A stretch of DNA of 64,000 bases from M269 sp964640795 (GTDB taxonomy: Bacteria; Pseudomonadota; Gammaproteobacteria; Enterobacterales; Alteromonadaceae). Numbering within the stretch: the stretch's first letter is position 1; each line of letters begins with the position of its first letter. The stretch spans positions 62,001 to 126,000 of the forward strand of contig CAZXIN010000010.1 in assembly GCA_964640795.1 (NCBI GenBank). The letters run 5' to 3'. Made by a program: the position numbers and the translations under genes. Below, one piece after another: positions 41,854-50,823 of the stretch. The notes beneath the pieces were generated by a model. It did not search any database, was not told the origin of the DNA, and saw only the letters and a list, made by a program, of their open reading frames with translations.

Positions 41854-43762
41854 TTAATGTCTCTAAATAATCTGTGGCAATACTTAAATCACGTGTGCGG
41901 CGCATTGGCGGCAAGCTTTCAACAAAGGTTCGGCCATATTCTCTACTAACCAACCGATGATCACAAATAACCAATACCCCTTTATCAGTCTCGTCACGAA
42001 TTAATCTCCCAGCGCCTTGCTTTAGCGAGATGACAGCTTGTGGTATTTGCAGTTGCGCAAAAGGGTTTCCTCCTTGCTTTCGACAATCATCAATACGGGC
42101 TTGCAACAAAGGATCATCAGGTGAAGCGAAAGGTATCTTGTCAATTAACACGCATGTCAGATCATCTCCCCTGATATCTACACCTTCCCAAAAAGCGCCT
42201 GTTGCCAGCAACACTGCATCTTTTTCGTTCAGGAAAGTATCTAACAACGCGCGTTTACTCATCGAACCTTGAACTAGCAGTTGATTATCGACTTTATCTT
42301 CTAGCCTTTTCGCCATATCATTTAACGTCGCGTGGCTAGTAAACAGCAAAAAGCAACGTCCCTTACTTGCATTAATAAGTGCGATTGCTGTATTCACAAG
42401 AAACTCTCGCATTGCGGGCGCGTTCGGTTCAGGTAAGTAGCGAGGAATACACAGCATAGATTGATTCACATAATCAAACGGACTATCAAGCATCAAAGTG
42501 TTTGCGTCTTCCAATCCCATCTGGCGCTGATAATGCGAAAAATCAGTACCTACGACTAGAGTCGCTGAAGTAAATATCCAGCTGCGTTTCGGAGTCGTAA
42601 TAATATCTCTAAACTTGTCTGCTATTTGCAAAGGCGTCAAACGAATAACAAGATGGCGCAATGTTGTTTCGTACCACAAACTAACGCCTGTCTGAGTGGT
42701 ATCAGTCAATTTCTCTAACTTTGTTCTCATTTGGGTAACGCGCTCGAACAATTTGTCCAAGTCATCATCGCGCCCCAAATGAAGTTTAAGGACTTCGTAT
42801 AGTAAGGCTAAATTTTCTCCTAGGCGTTTTATATGGCGCTGAATATCAGGATCATTGAGCTTAACTTCCCAGTTGCCTTTTTCAGGGTATTGGCCAAATA
42901 GCATACGTAAGTCTGCAGAGGATAGCCTCAATTTATCAGCCATTAAGCTAACTTGCTTAATATCTTTAAGCTGGGTCCTGTATAGGGTTTCAAGTTCTTT
43001 ACATGTATCTTGTATTTGTCTTGTAGACAACGCATCACCGAAGTATTCGCTAGCGATGTCTGGAAGCTGATGCGCTTCATCAAAAACAACCACGTCTACC
43101 TCAGGGATAAGCTCACCAAACCCCGTATCTTTCAAGGCAAGATCAGCAAAAAACAAATGATGATTCACTACAACAACATCGGCTTCCATGGCTTTTCTTC
43201 GTGCCTTAACTAAATAGCAGTCTGTATAGTCAGGGCAATCTTTTCCTAAGCAATTGTCCACCGACGACGTGACAAAGGGGATAACCTTAGCGTCTTCTGC
43301 GAGTGACTCTATCTCACCTATATCACCAGACTTTGTACTATTAGCCCATTTTCTAACTTGAGACAATTCAGACAAGGTTTGCGCTTCAAGTAACGTACTA
43401 TTCCCGCTATGTTGCCTGAGCCTATGAGTACAAAGATAGTTTGCTCGACCTTTAAGCAGTGCAAGTTGCTTGCTAACACCTAAAGCTTTTTTAACAACAG
43501 GTAAATCTCGATGGAAAAGCTGTTCTTGAAGGTTTTTAGTCCCCGTGGAAACAATGGATTTTTTCTTACACATCAATGCAGGCACAAGGTAAGCGAATGT
43601 TTTACCTGTTCCCGTCCCAGCTTCAACCACCAGCGACTTTTTGTCTTCAATAGCTTCGGCAACAGCAACAGCCATATCTGTTTGCGGTTTACGAGGTTTA
43701 AAACCTTTAATGGATTCAGCAAGTTTACCTTGCTCGGAGAAAGCGAGTTCTATAGGTGACAT
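41843..43762 (-). CDS. yoaA: DinG/YoaA family ATP-dependent DNA helicase
   Basis: A 639-residue XPD/DinG-like superfamily 2 helicase: Walker A VEAGTGTGKTFAYLVPAL, an Fe-S cluster segment with four Cys (one in VDNCLGKDCPDYTDCYL and neighbouring residues), the DEAH box VVVFDEAHQLPDIASEY, and late motifs ATGAFWEGVDIRGDDL and LKQGAGRLIR. It unwinds 5'-3' and is linked to repair and replication-fork processing. It precedes tsaB with an 11-bp overlap. The size matches Escherichia coli YoaA (636). Confidence 0.93.
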   Translation of the reverse strand: MSPIELAFSEQGKLAESIKGFKPRKPQTDMAVAVAEAIEDKKSLVVEAGTGTGKTFAYLVPALMCKKKSIVSTGTKNLQEQLFHRDLPVVKKALGVSKQLALLKGRANYLCTHRLRQHSGNSTLLEAQTLSELSQVRKWANSTKSGDIGEIESLAEDAKVIPFVTSSVDNCLGKDCPDYTDCYLVKARRKAMEADVVVVNHHLFFADLALKDTGFGELIPEVDVVVFDEAHQLPDIASEYFGDALSTRQIQDTCKELETLYRTQLKDIKQVSLMADKLRLSSADLRMLFGQYPEKGNWEVKLNDPDIQRHIKRLGENLALLYEVLKLHLGRDDDLDKLFERVTQMRTKLEKLTDTTQTGVSLWYETTLRHLVIRLTPLQIADKFRDIITTPKRSWIFTSATLVVGTDFSHYQRQMGLEDANTLMLDSPFDYVNQSMLCIPRYLPEPNAPAMREFLVNTAIALINASKGRCFLLFTSHATLNDMAKRLEDKVDNQLLVQGSMSKRALLDTFLNEKDAVLLATGAFWEGVDIRGDDLTCVLIDKIPFASPDDPLLQARIDDCRKQGGNPFAQLQIPQAVISLKQGAGRLIRDETDKGVLVICDHRLVSREYGRTFVESLPPMRRTRDLSIATDYLETLNAD

Positions 43763-43854
43763 TAGATGAGGATTGAGGAAAACAGATAATGTGAATTATG
43801 ACAAATTCTTTAAGGCGATTCAGAATTAAATACTCACAAAAGTAAATTTATACC

Positions 43855-43926
43855 GATTTATACCAACCTATTGAATGAAGTGATCACCTCTATTAGATAG
43901 ATTAGTGTTAGCGATATTTGCTAACG
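43855..43926. repeat. Fragment of a dispersed AT-rich repeat
   Basis: TACCAACCTATTGAATGAAG and following bases (43861-43890) match 27371-27400 at about 24 of 29 positions. Next to it is the hairpin GTTAGC-N7-GCTAAC (43907-43925). The gap 43763-44026 otherwise holds only a degenerate REP-like piece (about 43981-44010) and no gene. Confidence 0.4.
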
Positions 43927-44026
43927 CAACAAGCCTGCATTAGAGGTAAACGTTACTCCTAAAGCTGAAAAATCAGATAGTTTCCGGCGGACTCGCGGCT
44001 AAAGCGCTCTCCTATTGGAAGTTGCG

Positions 44027-44245
44027 TTAATATAAAACAATCACTGTGGGACCGATTTTTCGGCAGCCTCCCAATGCCATAGGAAAGCCCGCAACATTGG
44101 GATCATTCGACATTACGGGCTCACACTGCGCCAATCCATTAAGTTCATCATTTGTAATGCGCACCGTTTGAAGAGTCGTTTCGCCGCCCCTGATTCTAAT
44201 AATACAATTAAATGAACGCCCTTGCCCAGTTCGTAAATTAGCCAT
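44027..44245 (-). CDS. Small hypothetical protein
   Basis: A 72-residue protein of unknown function with three Cys and no signal or membrane helix. It reads RSFNCIIRIRGGETTLQTV in its first third. The last dozen codons (RKIGPTVIVLY) are encoded by DNA resembling the REP-like repeat seen near 720-1100 (CACTGTGGGACCG on the plus strand), so the C-terminus may be of repeat origin. It lies 40 bp downstream of the next hypothetical gene on the same strand. Confidence 0.5.
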   Translation of the reverse strand: MANLRTGQGRSFNCIIRIRGGETTLQTVRITNDELNGLAQCEPVMSNDPNVAGFPMALGGCRKIGPTVIVLY

Positions 44246-44285
44246 ATTAATGAAAAACCACTTGAGCCGTTATCGAATACCCTAA

Positions 44286-44618
44286 CTAGGCGTAATCATC
44301 TACATGTTTAATATTGTCATGCGGAGCGTGTTCAGCCGTCAAATGTCCAGTTTTATCAAATAATTTTTCAGGCTCGCTATCATCCATGAGCACTTGTTCA
44401 GACTTAGTATCAACCTTACCTTTACTTGAACGATTCTTTTTACTTCTCTTATTTTGTTTTTGACGCGCCTCTCGTTCTTCTGCGTGAAGCTGTTTTTCTT
44501 CGTCCGTCAATTGTTTAATGGCTGTTTCTTTGGTCACTCTCTCAACAATATGCCGATCCTCAATCGGCGGCGTACGTCCTTGCCTGGGTAAGGCTGAAAA
44601 TACCAACGCGTCATTCAT
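44286..44618 (-). CDS. Conserved hypothetical charged protein
   Basis: A 110-residue, highly charged soluble protein. An N-terminal FSALPRQGRTPPIEDRHIVE segment is followed by a predicted long helix (about 30-60; LTDEEKQLHAEEREARQKQN) and a Lys/Ser/Asp-rich disordered tail. No known domain is recognised. It is upstream of the 72-residue gene and divergent from the his operon. Similar charged small proteins occur in Alteromonadales by my recollection, but no function is known. Confidence 0.6.
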   Translation of the reverse strand: MNDALVFSALPRQGRTPPIEDRHIVERVTKETAIKQLTDEEKQLHAEEREARQKQNKRSKKNRSSKGKVDTKSEQVLMDDSEPEKLFDKTGHLTAEHAPHDNIKHVDDYA

Positions 44619-44920
44619 AATCTTTCACCCATTGAAGACAAAACACTTAACACTGGTGAATAACGTTCTTGAGTGAGCCGTTAAAACACCAATACGCTCT
44701 CTCTACTATATCGTTAATTTTAGAACATTTTTGAGCTTTTTAGTTCAATTTTCGTACAAACGCGGGCGGCTTTTGTTTCGATATATGGACAACACCTATA
44801 TCTTAGTGTTTTAAAGAATACTTCAGCGCAGCTAAGACATTGCATTTTTGATTGAGCTCAGTTAAAGTCACGCCCTCTTTTGTAAAGCAATCAATGTTGA
44901 AGGCATTAGGCGACAAAACC

Positions 44921-44968
44921 ATGAATACAGTTAACCTGAAAGCAGTACATCACCATCACATAGCATAA
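44921..44968 (+). CDS. hisL: his operon leader peptide
   Basis: A 15-residue peptide MNTVNLKAVHHHHIA with four consecutive His codons (CAT CAC CAT CAC), followed by TAA. It precedes the attenuator of the his operon. Ribosome stalling at these codons under histidine or His-tRNA shortage would favour antitermination. Escherichia coli HisL has seven His in a row; four is enough in several marine gammaproteobacteria. Confidence 0.9.
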   Translation: MNTVNLKAVHHHHIA

Positions 44969-45055
44969 CCTTTCAGGTTCGTGCTGGAAGGTTATTGATA
45001 ACCTTCCAGAGGACAAAATGATAACCCTCGGAAGGAAACTTTCGGGGGTTTTTTC
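44933..45055 (+). promoter_or_regulatory. his operon transcription attenuator
   Basis: Hairpins in order: pause hairpin AACCTGAAA (44933-44941) with TTTCAGGTT (44971-44979); alternative pairing of AACCTTTCAG with CTGGAAGGTT; a perfect hairpin CTGGAAGGTTA-TTGA-TAACCTTCCAG parted at 44984-45009; and the terminator AACCCTCGGAAG / CTTTCGGGGGTT (45023-45050) followed by a T-run. The leader peptide overlaps the first arm, so translation decides which structure forms. No other gene lies in the gap from 44619. Confidence 0.88.
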
Positions 45056-45093
45056 GTATTTTGAATCAGCATTTCATAAAATTGGAATTGAAA

Positions 45094-45993
45094 ATGAGTG
45101 ACAACACAAGGCTTCGTATAGCCATTCAAAAATCGGGTCGATTAAGCGACGACAGTATCAAACTACTGAAAGCAATCGGTGTAAAGCTTTCCATTCGTGA
45201 CCGTTTGCTCATTGCTCATTCAACTAACCTGCCCATTGACTTGCTAAGGGTACGCGATGACGATATTCCGGGCTTGGTCATGGATGGTGTTGTTGATTTA
45301 GGCTTTATTGGTGAAAATGAACTCGAAGAGAAGATGCTTGAACGCAAGGCAGCCGGTAAAAACTATGAATACAAAGAGCTGACCAAACTCGATTATGGTC
45401 ACTGTCGACTTTCAATTGCTGTCCCTAATGAGTTTGATTATCAAGGGGTGGAATCACTTAACGGCTTAAAAATAGCGACAACCTACCCTTATTTATTGGA
45501 GCGCTATTTTGAACAAAACGATATAAGTGCCAGTGCTGTCATGCTTACTGGCTCAGTGGAAGTTGCTCCTAGAGCAGGCTTAGCTGAAGCAATTTGTGAC
45601 CTCGTATCAACAGGCGCTACATTGGAAGCTAATGGCCTTCAAGAGAAACAAGGGATCTTCGATTCTAAAGCAGTCTTGATACAACGAAATGAATCACTAT
45701 CTGAGGAAAAGCAGCAACTACTAGATAGATTACTGCCGCGTATTCAAGGCGTTATGCAGGCTAAAGAGAGTAAGTACATTATGCTGCATGCGCCTAAATC
45801 TAAACTTGATGAAGTCACTGATTTATTGCCAGGTGCTGAAGTCCCTACAGTATTACCATTGTCTGGGAATGATGAAAGCGTAGCGTTGCATGTCGTAAGC
45901 CCTGAAACACTTTTCTGGGAAACGATGGAAAAACTTAAAGCGCTCGGGTGTAGTAGCATTTTAGTCATGCCAATTGAAAAGATGATGGGGTAA
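45094..45993 (+). CDS. hisG: ATP phosphoribosyltransferase HisG
   Basis: First enzyme of histidine synthesis: ATP plus PRPP to phosphoribosyl-ATP. 299 residues, the same length as Escherichia coli HisG, with MSDNTRLRIAIQKSGRLSDD, LRVRDDDIPGLVMDGVVDLG, the PRPP loop EAICDLVSTGATLEANGL and a C-terminal regulatory domain (long form). The ATG at 45094 gives the family start; an in-frame TTG at 45061 lies inside the attenuator. It is feedback-inhibited by histidine in related bacteria. Confidence 0.97.
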   Translation: MSDNTRLRIAIQKSGRLSDDSIKLLKAIGVKLSIRDRLLIAHSTNLPIDLLRVRDDDIPGLVMDGVVDLGFIGENELEEKMLERKAAGKNYEYKELTKLDYGHCRLSIAVPNEFDYQGVESLNGLKIATTYPYLLERYFEQNDISASAVMLTGSVEVAPRAGLAEAICDLVSTGATLEANGLQEKQGIFDSKAVLIQRNESLSEEKQQLLDRLLPRIQGVMQAKESKYIMLHAPKSKLDEVTDLLPGAEVPTVLPLSGNDESVALHVVSPETLFWETMEKLKALGCSSILVMPIEKMMG

Positions 45994-45996
45994 GTG

Positions 45997-47289
45997 ATGC
46001 AAGTTTGGTCTGAACTCAATAATGACCAGCAGCGGGAATTACTAGAAAGGCCCGCGTTGGCCGATAATAAGCGTTTATCTGAGACAGTCAGTGATGTCCT
46101 TGAACAAGTTCGTTCAAAAGGCGATCAAGCATTGACTGAGCTAACGAAACGCTTTGATGGCGTTCGTTTAGCTAAATTTGCTTTGGCGTCAGGTAAAGCT
46201 AAACAAGCTGTTGATGAGATATCTGTGGATGTCAAAGAAGCCATCGATTTAGCCTATGCTAATATCCGAGCTTTTCATCAGGCGCAAAAGCCATCACCAA
46301 TTAGAGTAGAGACAACAGCCGGTGTGATTTGCGAGTCAATGCAAAAACCTATTCATTCAGTAGGGCTCTACATACCGGGAGGTAGTGCTCCTTTGCCATC
46401 AACGGTCCTTATGTTGGGTGTTACTGCGCAAGTGGCTGGGTGTCAAAGAAAAGTCCTTTGTACGCCTCCCAATGCAGAAGGGGAAATTGCAGCCGAGATC
46501 CGTTACGCAGCAACATTATGTGGTATCGAAGAGATCTATTTGATAGGTGGTGCTCAGGCTATTGCTGCGATGGCTTTTGGAACCCAAAGCATTGTTAAAG
46601 TAGATAAGATTTTTGGTCCGGGTAACAGCTATGTGACTGAAGCTAAACAGCAAGTTAGTCGCGTTGCAGGTGGTGCAGCTATTGATATGCCAGCAGGCCC
46701 ATCAGAAGTCTTAGTCATAGCCGACGCTAACGCCAACCCTGAATTTGTTGCCGCTGATTTATTATCACAAGCAGAACATGGTGCAGACTCACAAGCCGTG
46801 TTGGTTAGCAATAGCAGAGCACTGATATCACAAACACAAGCAGCCGTTACAAAACAACTTGAAAGCTTATCGCGTAAAGACATTGCTCAACAAGCAATAC
46901 AACATAGTCGCTATATATTGACCGACACTATCGAGCAAGCTATTCAAGTCAGTAATCAATATGCACCTGAGCACCTTATTGTTCAGGTCGATGATGCACG
47001 TTCATGGTTAGATAAAATAGATAATGCAGGTTCTATTTTCCTCGGTCAGTGGTCACCAGAATCAGCGGGTGATTATGCCAGCGGAACTAACCACGTACTT
47101 CCAACATATGGCTACGCACGGAATTACTCAAGCTTAGGCCTCGCTGATTTTTATCGCCGCTTTACCGTGCAAGAGCTAAGTAAGGAAGGTCTTAAGAATA
47201 TTGGCCCTGCCATTATGAATTTGGCTAATGCCGAAGGCTTAGACGCGCACAGGCAAGCTGTAGCTATACGTTTGGAGCAAGACTCATGA
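45997..47289 (+). CDS. hisD: Histidinol dehydrogenase HisD
   Basis: A 430-residue zinc enzyme oxidising L-histidinol to L-histidine in two NAD-linked steps, the last step of the pathway. Motifs: VGLYIPGGSAPLPSTVLMLG, KIFGPGNSYVTEAK, AGPSEVLVIAD and the metal ligands in LLSQAEHGADSQ and YAPEHLIV. Start is ATG 45997 (GTG 45994 is adjacent), three bases after the hisG stop. It overlaps hisC by 4 bp. Confidence 0.97.
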   Translation: MQVWSELNNDQQRELLERPALADNKRLSETVSDVLEQVRSKGDQALTELTKRFDGVRLAKFALASGKAKQAVDEISVDVKEAIDLAYANIRAFHQAQKPSPIRVETTAGVICESMQKPIHSVGLYIPGGSAPLPSTVLMLGVTAQVAGCQRKVLCTPPNAEGEIAAEIRYAATLCGIEEIYLIGGAQAIAAMAFGTQSIVKVDKIFGPGNSYVTEAKQQVSRVAGGAAIDMPAGPSEVLVIADANANPEFVAADLLSQAEHGADSQAVLVSNSRALISQTQAAVTKQLESLSRKDIAQQAIQHSRYILTDTIEQAIQVSNQYAPEHLIVQVDDARSWLDKIDNAGSIFLGQWSPESAGDYASGTNHVLPTYGYARNYSSLGLADFYRRFTVQELSKEGLKNIGPAIMNLANAEGLDAHRQAVAIRLEQDS

Positions 47290-48389
47290 ATACTAGAACA
47301 GCACGAACACTCGTTGATGAATTAACCTGCTCATTTATCAGAACACTCAAACCGTATGAGTCAGCACGGCGACTCTATTCAGGTGGCCAAGATTGGCTCA
47401 ATGCGAATGAGTCCCCATTTTCAAATAACTACCAATTAGATGACTCGACATTCAACAGATACCCAAGCTGTCAGCCTAGTTCAGTCATAGAAAACTACGC
47501 CCTATATGCTGGTGTTGAAAATGATCAAATATTGATGAGCCGCGGCGCAGATGAAAGCATTGAGTGTTTGATTAGAGCTTTTTGTGAACCCGGTATAGAC
47601 AGCATTGTCATTTGTCCTCCCACTTACGGTATGTATGCAATCAGTGCAGAGACATTTAACGTAAATGTTGAGAAAGTACCGTTGATTGATGGCTTTGGAT
47701 TAGATTCGGAAGCGATCATCAATCAATGTCAATCACCCAAACTCATTTTTGTCTGTGCACCGAATAACCCGACAGGCACTCTGGTTGAACGAGATAAGTT
47801 AACTCAGCTATTAACAGCTTATGCTAACAAAGCTTTGATCGTTGTTGATGAAGCTTATATCGAGTTTGCTAAAGAGACGAGCGTGGTTAATCTCTTAGCT
47901 GAGTACCCTAATCTTGTCATACTACGAACCTTATCTAAAGGTTTTGCATTGGCAGGTTTACGTTGTGGGTTTGCATTAGCTGCACCGGCCATTATCGAAA
48001 CGTTGTTAAAAGTGATTGCTCCCTACCCTGTGCCTGAACCTGTTGCCCAAGTTGCGACACAAGCACTGAATAAAAATGGCATCGCTAAATTGCACCAACA
48101 GGTCGATTACTTGCAAGCTCAGAAAAAGACTTTAGTTGAGCGCGTAGCCGCAATTCCTCAGCTTTCTGTTGTCGGTGGGCTGTATGCTAATTTCGTCCTT
48201 GTTCGCGCGGAAAACAAACAAGGCTTAATGGATTACTTAGTCGCCGAGGGTATGCTAATTCGCGATCAATCAAAGCAACAACAGCTCGACAGTTGCCTTA
48301 GAATAACTATTGGTAATGAACAACAAAATGAGCGTTTATTAACATTAATAACGCAGTTTTATGACAATGTAGGAGTGCTCGCATCATGA
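47286..48389 (+). CDS. hisC: Histidinol-phosphate aminotransferase HisC
   Basis: A 367-residue PLP-dependent class I/II aminotransferase forming histidinol phosphate from imidazole acetol phosphate. The PLP lysine is in LRTLSKGFALAGLRCG. Other motifs: WLNANESPF near the N-terminus, VCAPNNPTGTL and VVDEAYIEFA. It overlaps hisD and hisB by 4 bp each, consistent with coupled translation. Confidence 0.96.
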   Translation: MNTRTARTLVDELTCSFIRTLKPYESARRLYSGGQDWLNANESPFSNNYQLDDSTFNRYPSCQPSSVIENYALYAGVENDQILMSRGADESIECLIRAFCEPGIDSIVICPPTYGMYAISAETFNVNVEKVPLIDGFGLDSEAIINQCQSPKLIFVCAPNNPTGTLVERDKLTQLLTAYANKALIVVDEAYIEFAKETSVVNLLAEYPNLVILRTLSKGFALAGLRCGFALAAPAIIETLLKVIAPYPVPEPVAQVATQALNKNGIAKLHQQVDYLQAQKKTLVERVAAIPQLSVVGGLYANFVLVRAENKQGLMDYLVAEGMLIRDQSKQQQLDSCLRITIGNEQQNERLLTLITQFYDNVGVLAS

Positions 48390-49456
48390 GCCAGCAAGCT
48401 ATTTTATTTATTGACAGAGATGGCACCTTAGTTGAAGAGCCTGCCGTAGATAAGCAACTCGATTCATTGGAAAAACTTGTTTTTGAACCTCATGTTATTC
48501 CCGTATTACTTAACCTACAGCAGTCTGGTTTTAGATTAGTCATGGTGTCGAATCAAGACGGACTAGGAACCGATAGCTTCCCACAAACAGATTTTGATTT
48601 GCCACATGATGCCATGATGGCGGTATTTAATAGTCAAGGGGTGAAGTTTGATGATGTCCTCATTTGTCCTCACTTTGACGAAGATAATTGCACTTGCCGT
48701 AAACCTAAACTTGGCTTAGTCAAAGAGTATCTGCAACAAGGTAAGGTCGACTTCACACGTTCTTATGTTATCGGTGACCGAGAAACAGATATGCAGTTAG
48801 CTGAGAACATGGGGATAAGAGGCATCCGCTATGAGCCAAAAGCGATGGGCTGGCAAGCGATAGAAAAATCACTACTTAATTCATCACGTAAAGCACAAGT
48901 CGTACGTAATACCTCAGAAACGCAAATCAACGTAAGCCTTAACCTCGATTCCAATGAAAAGTCGACTATCCAAACAGGTATAGGCTTCTTCGATCATATG
49001 CTGGATCAGATATCAACGCATGGCGGCTTCGAACTCAATCTATCAGTCAATGGTGATTTGCACATTGATGATCACCATACAGTAGAAGACACCGCACTTG
49101 CATTAGGCGAAGCACTTAAAACTGCATTAGGTAACAAGCGAGGAATAGGCCGTTTCGGCTTCGTATTGCCAATGGATGAGTGTCGAGCTGAGTGTATCTT
49201 AGATATTTCCAATCGACCTATTTTAAAATTTGAAGCTGAATTTACTCAAGCTAAAGTAGGCGAATTGGCAACGGAGATGGTTCCTCATTTCTTTCACTCT
49301 CTTTCGCAAGCGATGGGGCTGTCACTCCACTTATCAATCACAGAAGGCAATGCACACCATCAAGTTGAAGGTTTGTTTAAAGCTTTTGGTAGAGCGTTAC
49401 GACAGGCCATACAAAAGCAGGGCGACATACTCCCTAGTAGTAAAGGAGCACTCTAA
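48386..49456 (+). CDS. hisB: Bifunctional histidinol phosphatase / imidazoleglycerol-phosphate dehydratase HisB
   Basis: A 356-residue fusion as in Enterobacterales. The HAD phosphatase domain (about 1-165) has the nucleophile in LFIDRDGTLVEEP and a zinc-binding CPHFDEDNCTCRKPK, then SYVIGDRETDMQLAE. The dehydratase domain (about 170-356) has GIGFFDHMLDQISTHGGF, DDHHTVEDTALALGEAL and the late ITEGNAHHQVEGLFKAFGRA. It catalyses two non-consecutive steps of the pathway. Confidence 0.97.
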   Translation: MSQQAILFIDRDGTLVEEPAVDKQLDSLEKLVFEPHVIPVLLNLQQSGFRLVMVSNQDGLGTDSFPQTDFDLPHDAMMAVFNSQGVKFDDVLICPHFDEDNCTCRKPKLGLVKEYLQQGKVDFTRSYVIGDRETDMQLAENMGIRGIRYEPKAMGWQAIEKSLLNSSRKAQVVRNTSETQINVSLNLDSNEKSTIQTGIGFFDHMLDQISTHGGFELNLSVNGDLHIDDHHTVEDTALALGEALKTALGNKRGIGRFGFVLPMDECRAECILDISNRPILKFEAEFTQAKVGELATEMVPHFFHSLSQAMGLSLHLSITEGNAHHQVEGLFKAFGRALRQAIQKQGDILPSSKGAL

Positions 49457-50050
49457 ATGTCGAATAATTTAGTTATTGTCAACACGGGGTGCGCTAATAT
49501 TTCATCGGTACGCTATGCAATAGAACGCATGGGCTACAACGTTGAAGTATCTGATAACGTCGACACCATTCAAAATGCAGATAAGGTCTTCCTACCAGGT
49601 GTTGGTTCAGCATCGGCAGCTATGCATGAAATTAGAACGAAGCAAATAGAATCAACGATACAATCACTCACACAGCCAGTATTGGGTATTTGTCTTGGTA
49701 TGCAGCTCATGACGTCATCGTCTGAGGAAGGTGATGCAAAGTGCTTAGATTTGATAAACGCACACGTAAAGCGTATGCAAGTTGGTGAACTACGCTTACC
49801 TCATATGGGTTGGAATCAAATTAAAGCGCAAAACGACAATCTGTTATTTGACGGAATAGACAATGAATATTTCTATTTCGTACACAGTTACTCTGTCGGC
49901 GTAGACGATTACACACTCGCCAGTTGCGATTACGGTAGTCGTTTTTCTGCCTCTATCGGACAAAACAATTTTTACGGGGTCCAATTTCACCCTGAGCGTT
50001 CCAGCACAGCTGGTGCACGACTATTACAAAATTTCATTGAAAATGCTTAG
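49457..50050 (+). CDS. hisH: Imidazole glycerol phosphate synthase glutaminase subunit HisH
   Basis: A 197-residue class I glutamine amidotransferase that supplies ammonia to HisF. The catalytic Cys is in PVLGICLGMQLM, and the His-Glu pair is in FYGVQFHPERSS. It starts immediately after the hisB stop. Length matches Escherichia coli HisH (196). Confidence 0.96.
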   Translation: MSNNLVIVNTGCANISSVRYAIERMGYNVEVSDNVDTIQNADKVFLPGVGSASAAMHEIRTKQIESTIQSLTQPVLGICLGMQLMTSSSEEGDAKCLDLINAHVKRMQVGELRLPHMGWNQIKAQNDNLLFDGIDNEYFYFVHSYSVGVDDYTLASCDYGSRFSASIGQNNFYGVQFHPERSSTAGARLLQNFIENA

Positions 50051-50085
50051 CCCATTTTCACCTAAAATCGTTAAGAGTAACTAGC

Positions 50086-50823
50086 ATGATTATTCCCGCT
50101 TTAGACTTGATTGATGGCAGTATTGTTCGCTTATATCAAGGCGACTACGAGCAAAAAACGCAATATTCATTAGATCCTATTGAAACGGTCCACAACTATG
50201 CAGACCAAGGTGCACAATGGCTACATATTGTCGATTTAACTGGCGCCAAAGACACCAGTAAAAGACAAATAGCACTCATTAAACGCATGGCTGCCACACA
50301 ACGCATGAGGTTTCAATCAGGTGGGGGCATTCGCAGTGAAGAAGATGTTGCTCAACTACTTGAAGCGGGTGTAGAACGAGTGGTTATTGGCTCCCTTGCT
50401 GTTAAGCAACCCGACTTAGTTAAAAGCTGGATCAGTCAATATGGCGCTGAACACATTGTATTGGCGTTAGATGTCAATATTAACAAACAAGGCGAGAAAA
50501 CAATCGCCACTCACGGTTGGCAAGAAGACAGCGGTGTGCGTTTAGAAGATTTATTAAATGACTTTTTGTCAGTCGGATGTCAGCACGTACTGTGTACAGA
50601 CATCAGTAAAGACGGCACATTAAGTGGTTCTAATAAGGCACTATACAAAGAAGTCGTCGAAGCGTTCCCTACTGTTCAATGGCAAGCTTCTGGTGGGATT
50701 GGTAGCATACAAGATATCGACGACCTTAAACCAACAAAGGTTCAAGGTGTTATATTAGGCCGCTCCTTATTAGAAGGTAAATTCACGTTGAAGGAGGCGA
50801 TAACATGCTGGCAAGACGCATAA
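50086..50823 (+). CDS. hisA: Phosphoribosylformimino-AICAR-P isomerase HisA
   Basis: A 245-residue TIM-barrel isomerase acting on ProFAR to form PRFAR. The catalytic acids are in MIIPALDLIDGSIVRLYQGD (Asp) and the second half near CTDISKDGTLSG. The phosphate-binding motifs QSGGGIRSEEDV and QASGGIGSIQDI show the two half-barrel repeats. It overlaps hisF by 19 bp. Confidence 0.96.
   Translation: MIIPALDLIDGSIVRLYQGDYEQKTQYSLDPIETVHNYADQGAQWLHIVDLTGAKDTSKRQIALIKRMAATQRMRFQSGGGIRSEEDVAQLLEAGVERVVIGSLAVKQPDLVKSWISQYGAEHIVLALDVNINKQGEKTIATHGWQEDSGVRLEDLLNDFLSVGCQHVLCTDISKDGTLSGSNKALYKEVVEAFPTVQWQASGGIGSIQDIDDLKPTKVQGVILGRSLLEGKFTLKEAITCWQDA

Noticed and set aside
45061..45093. TTG start for hisG upstream of 45094
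   Set aside because: It lies just after the attenuator T-run; the ATG at 45094 matches the Escherichia coli start and length exactly.
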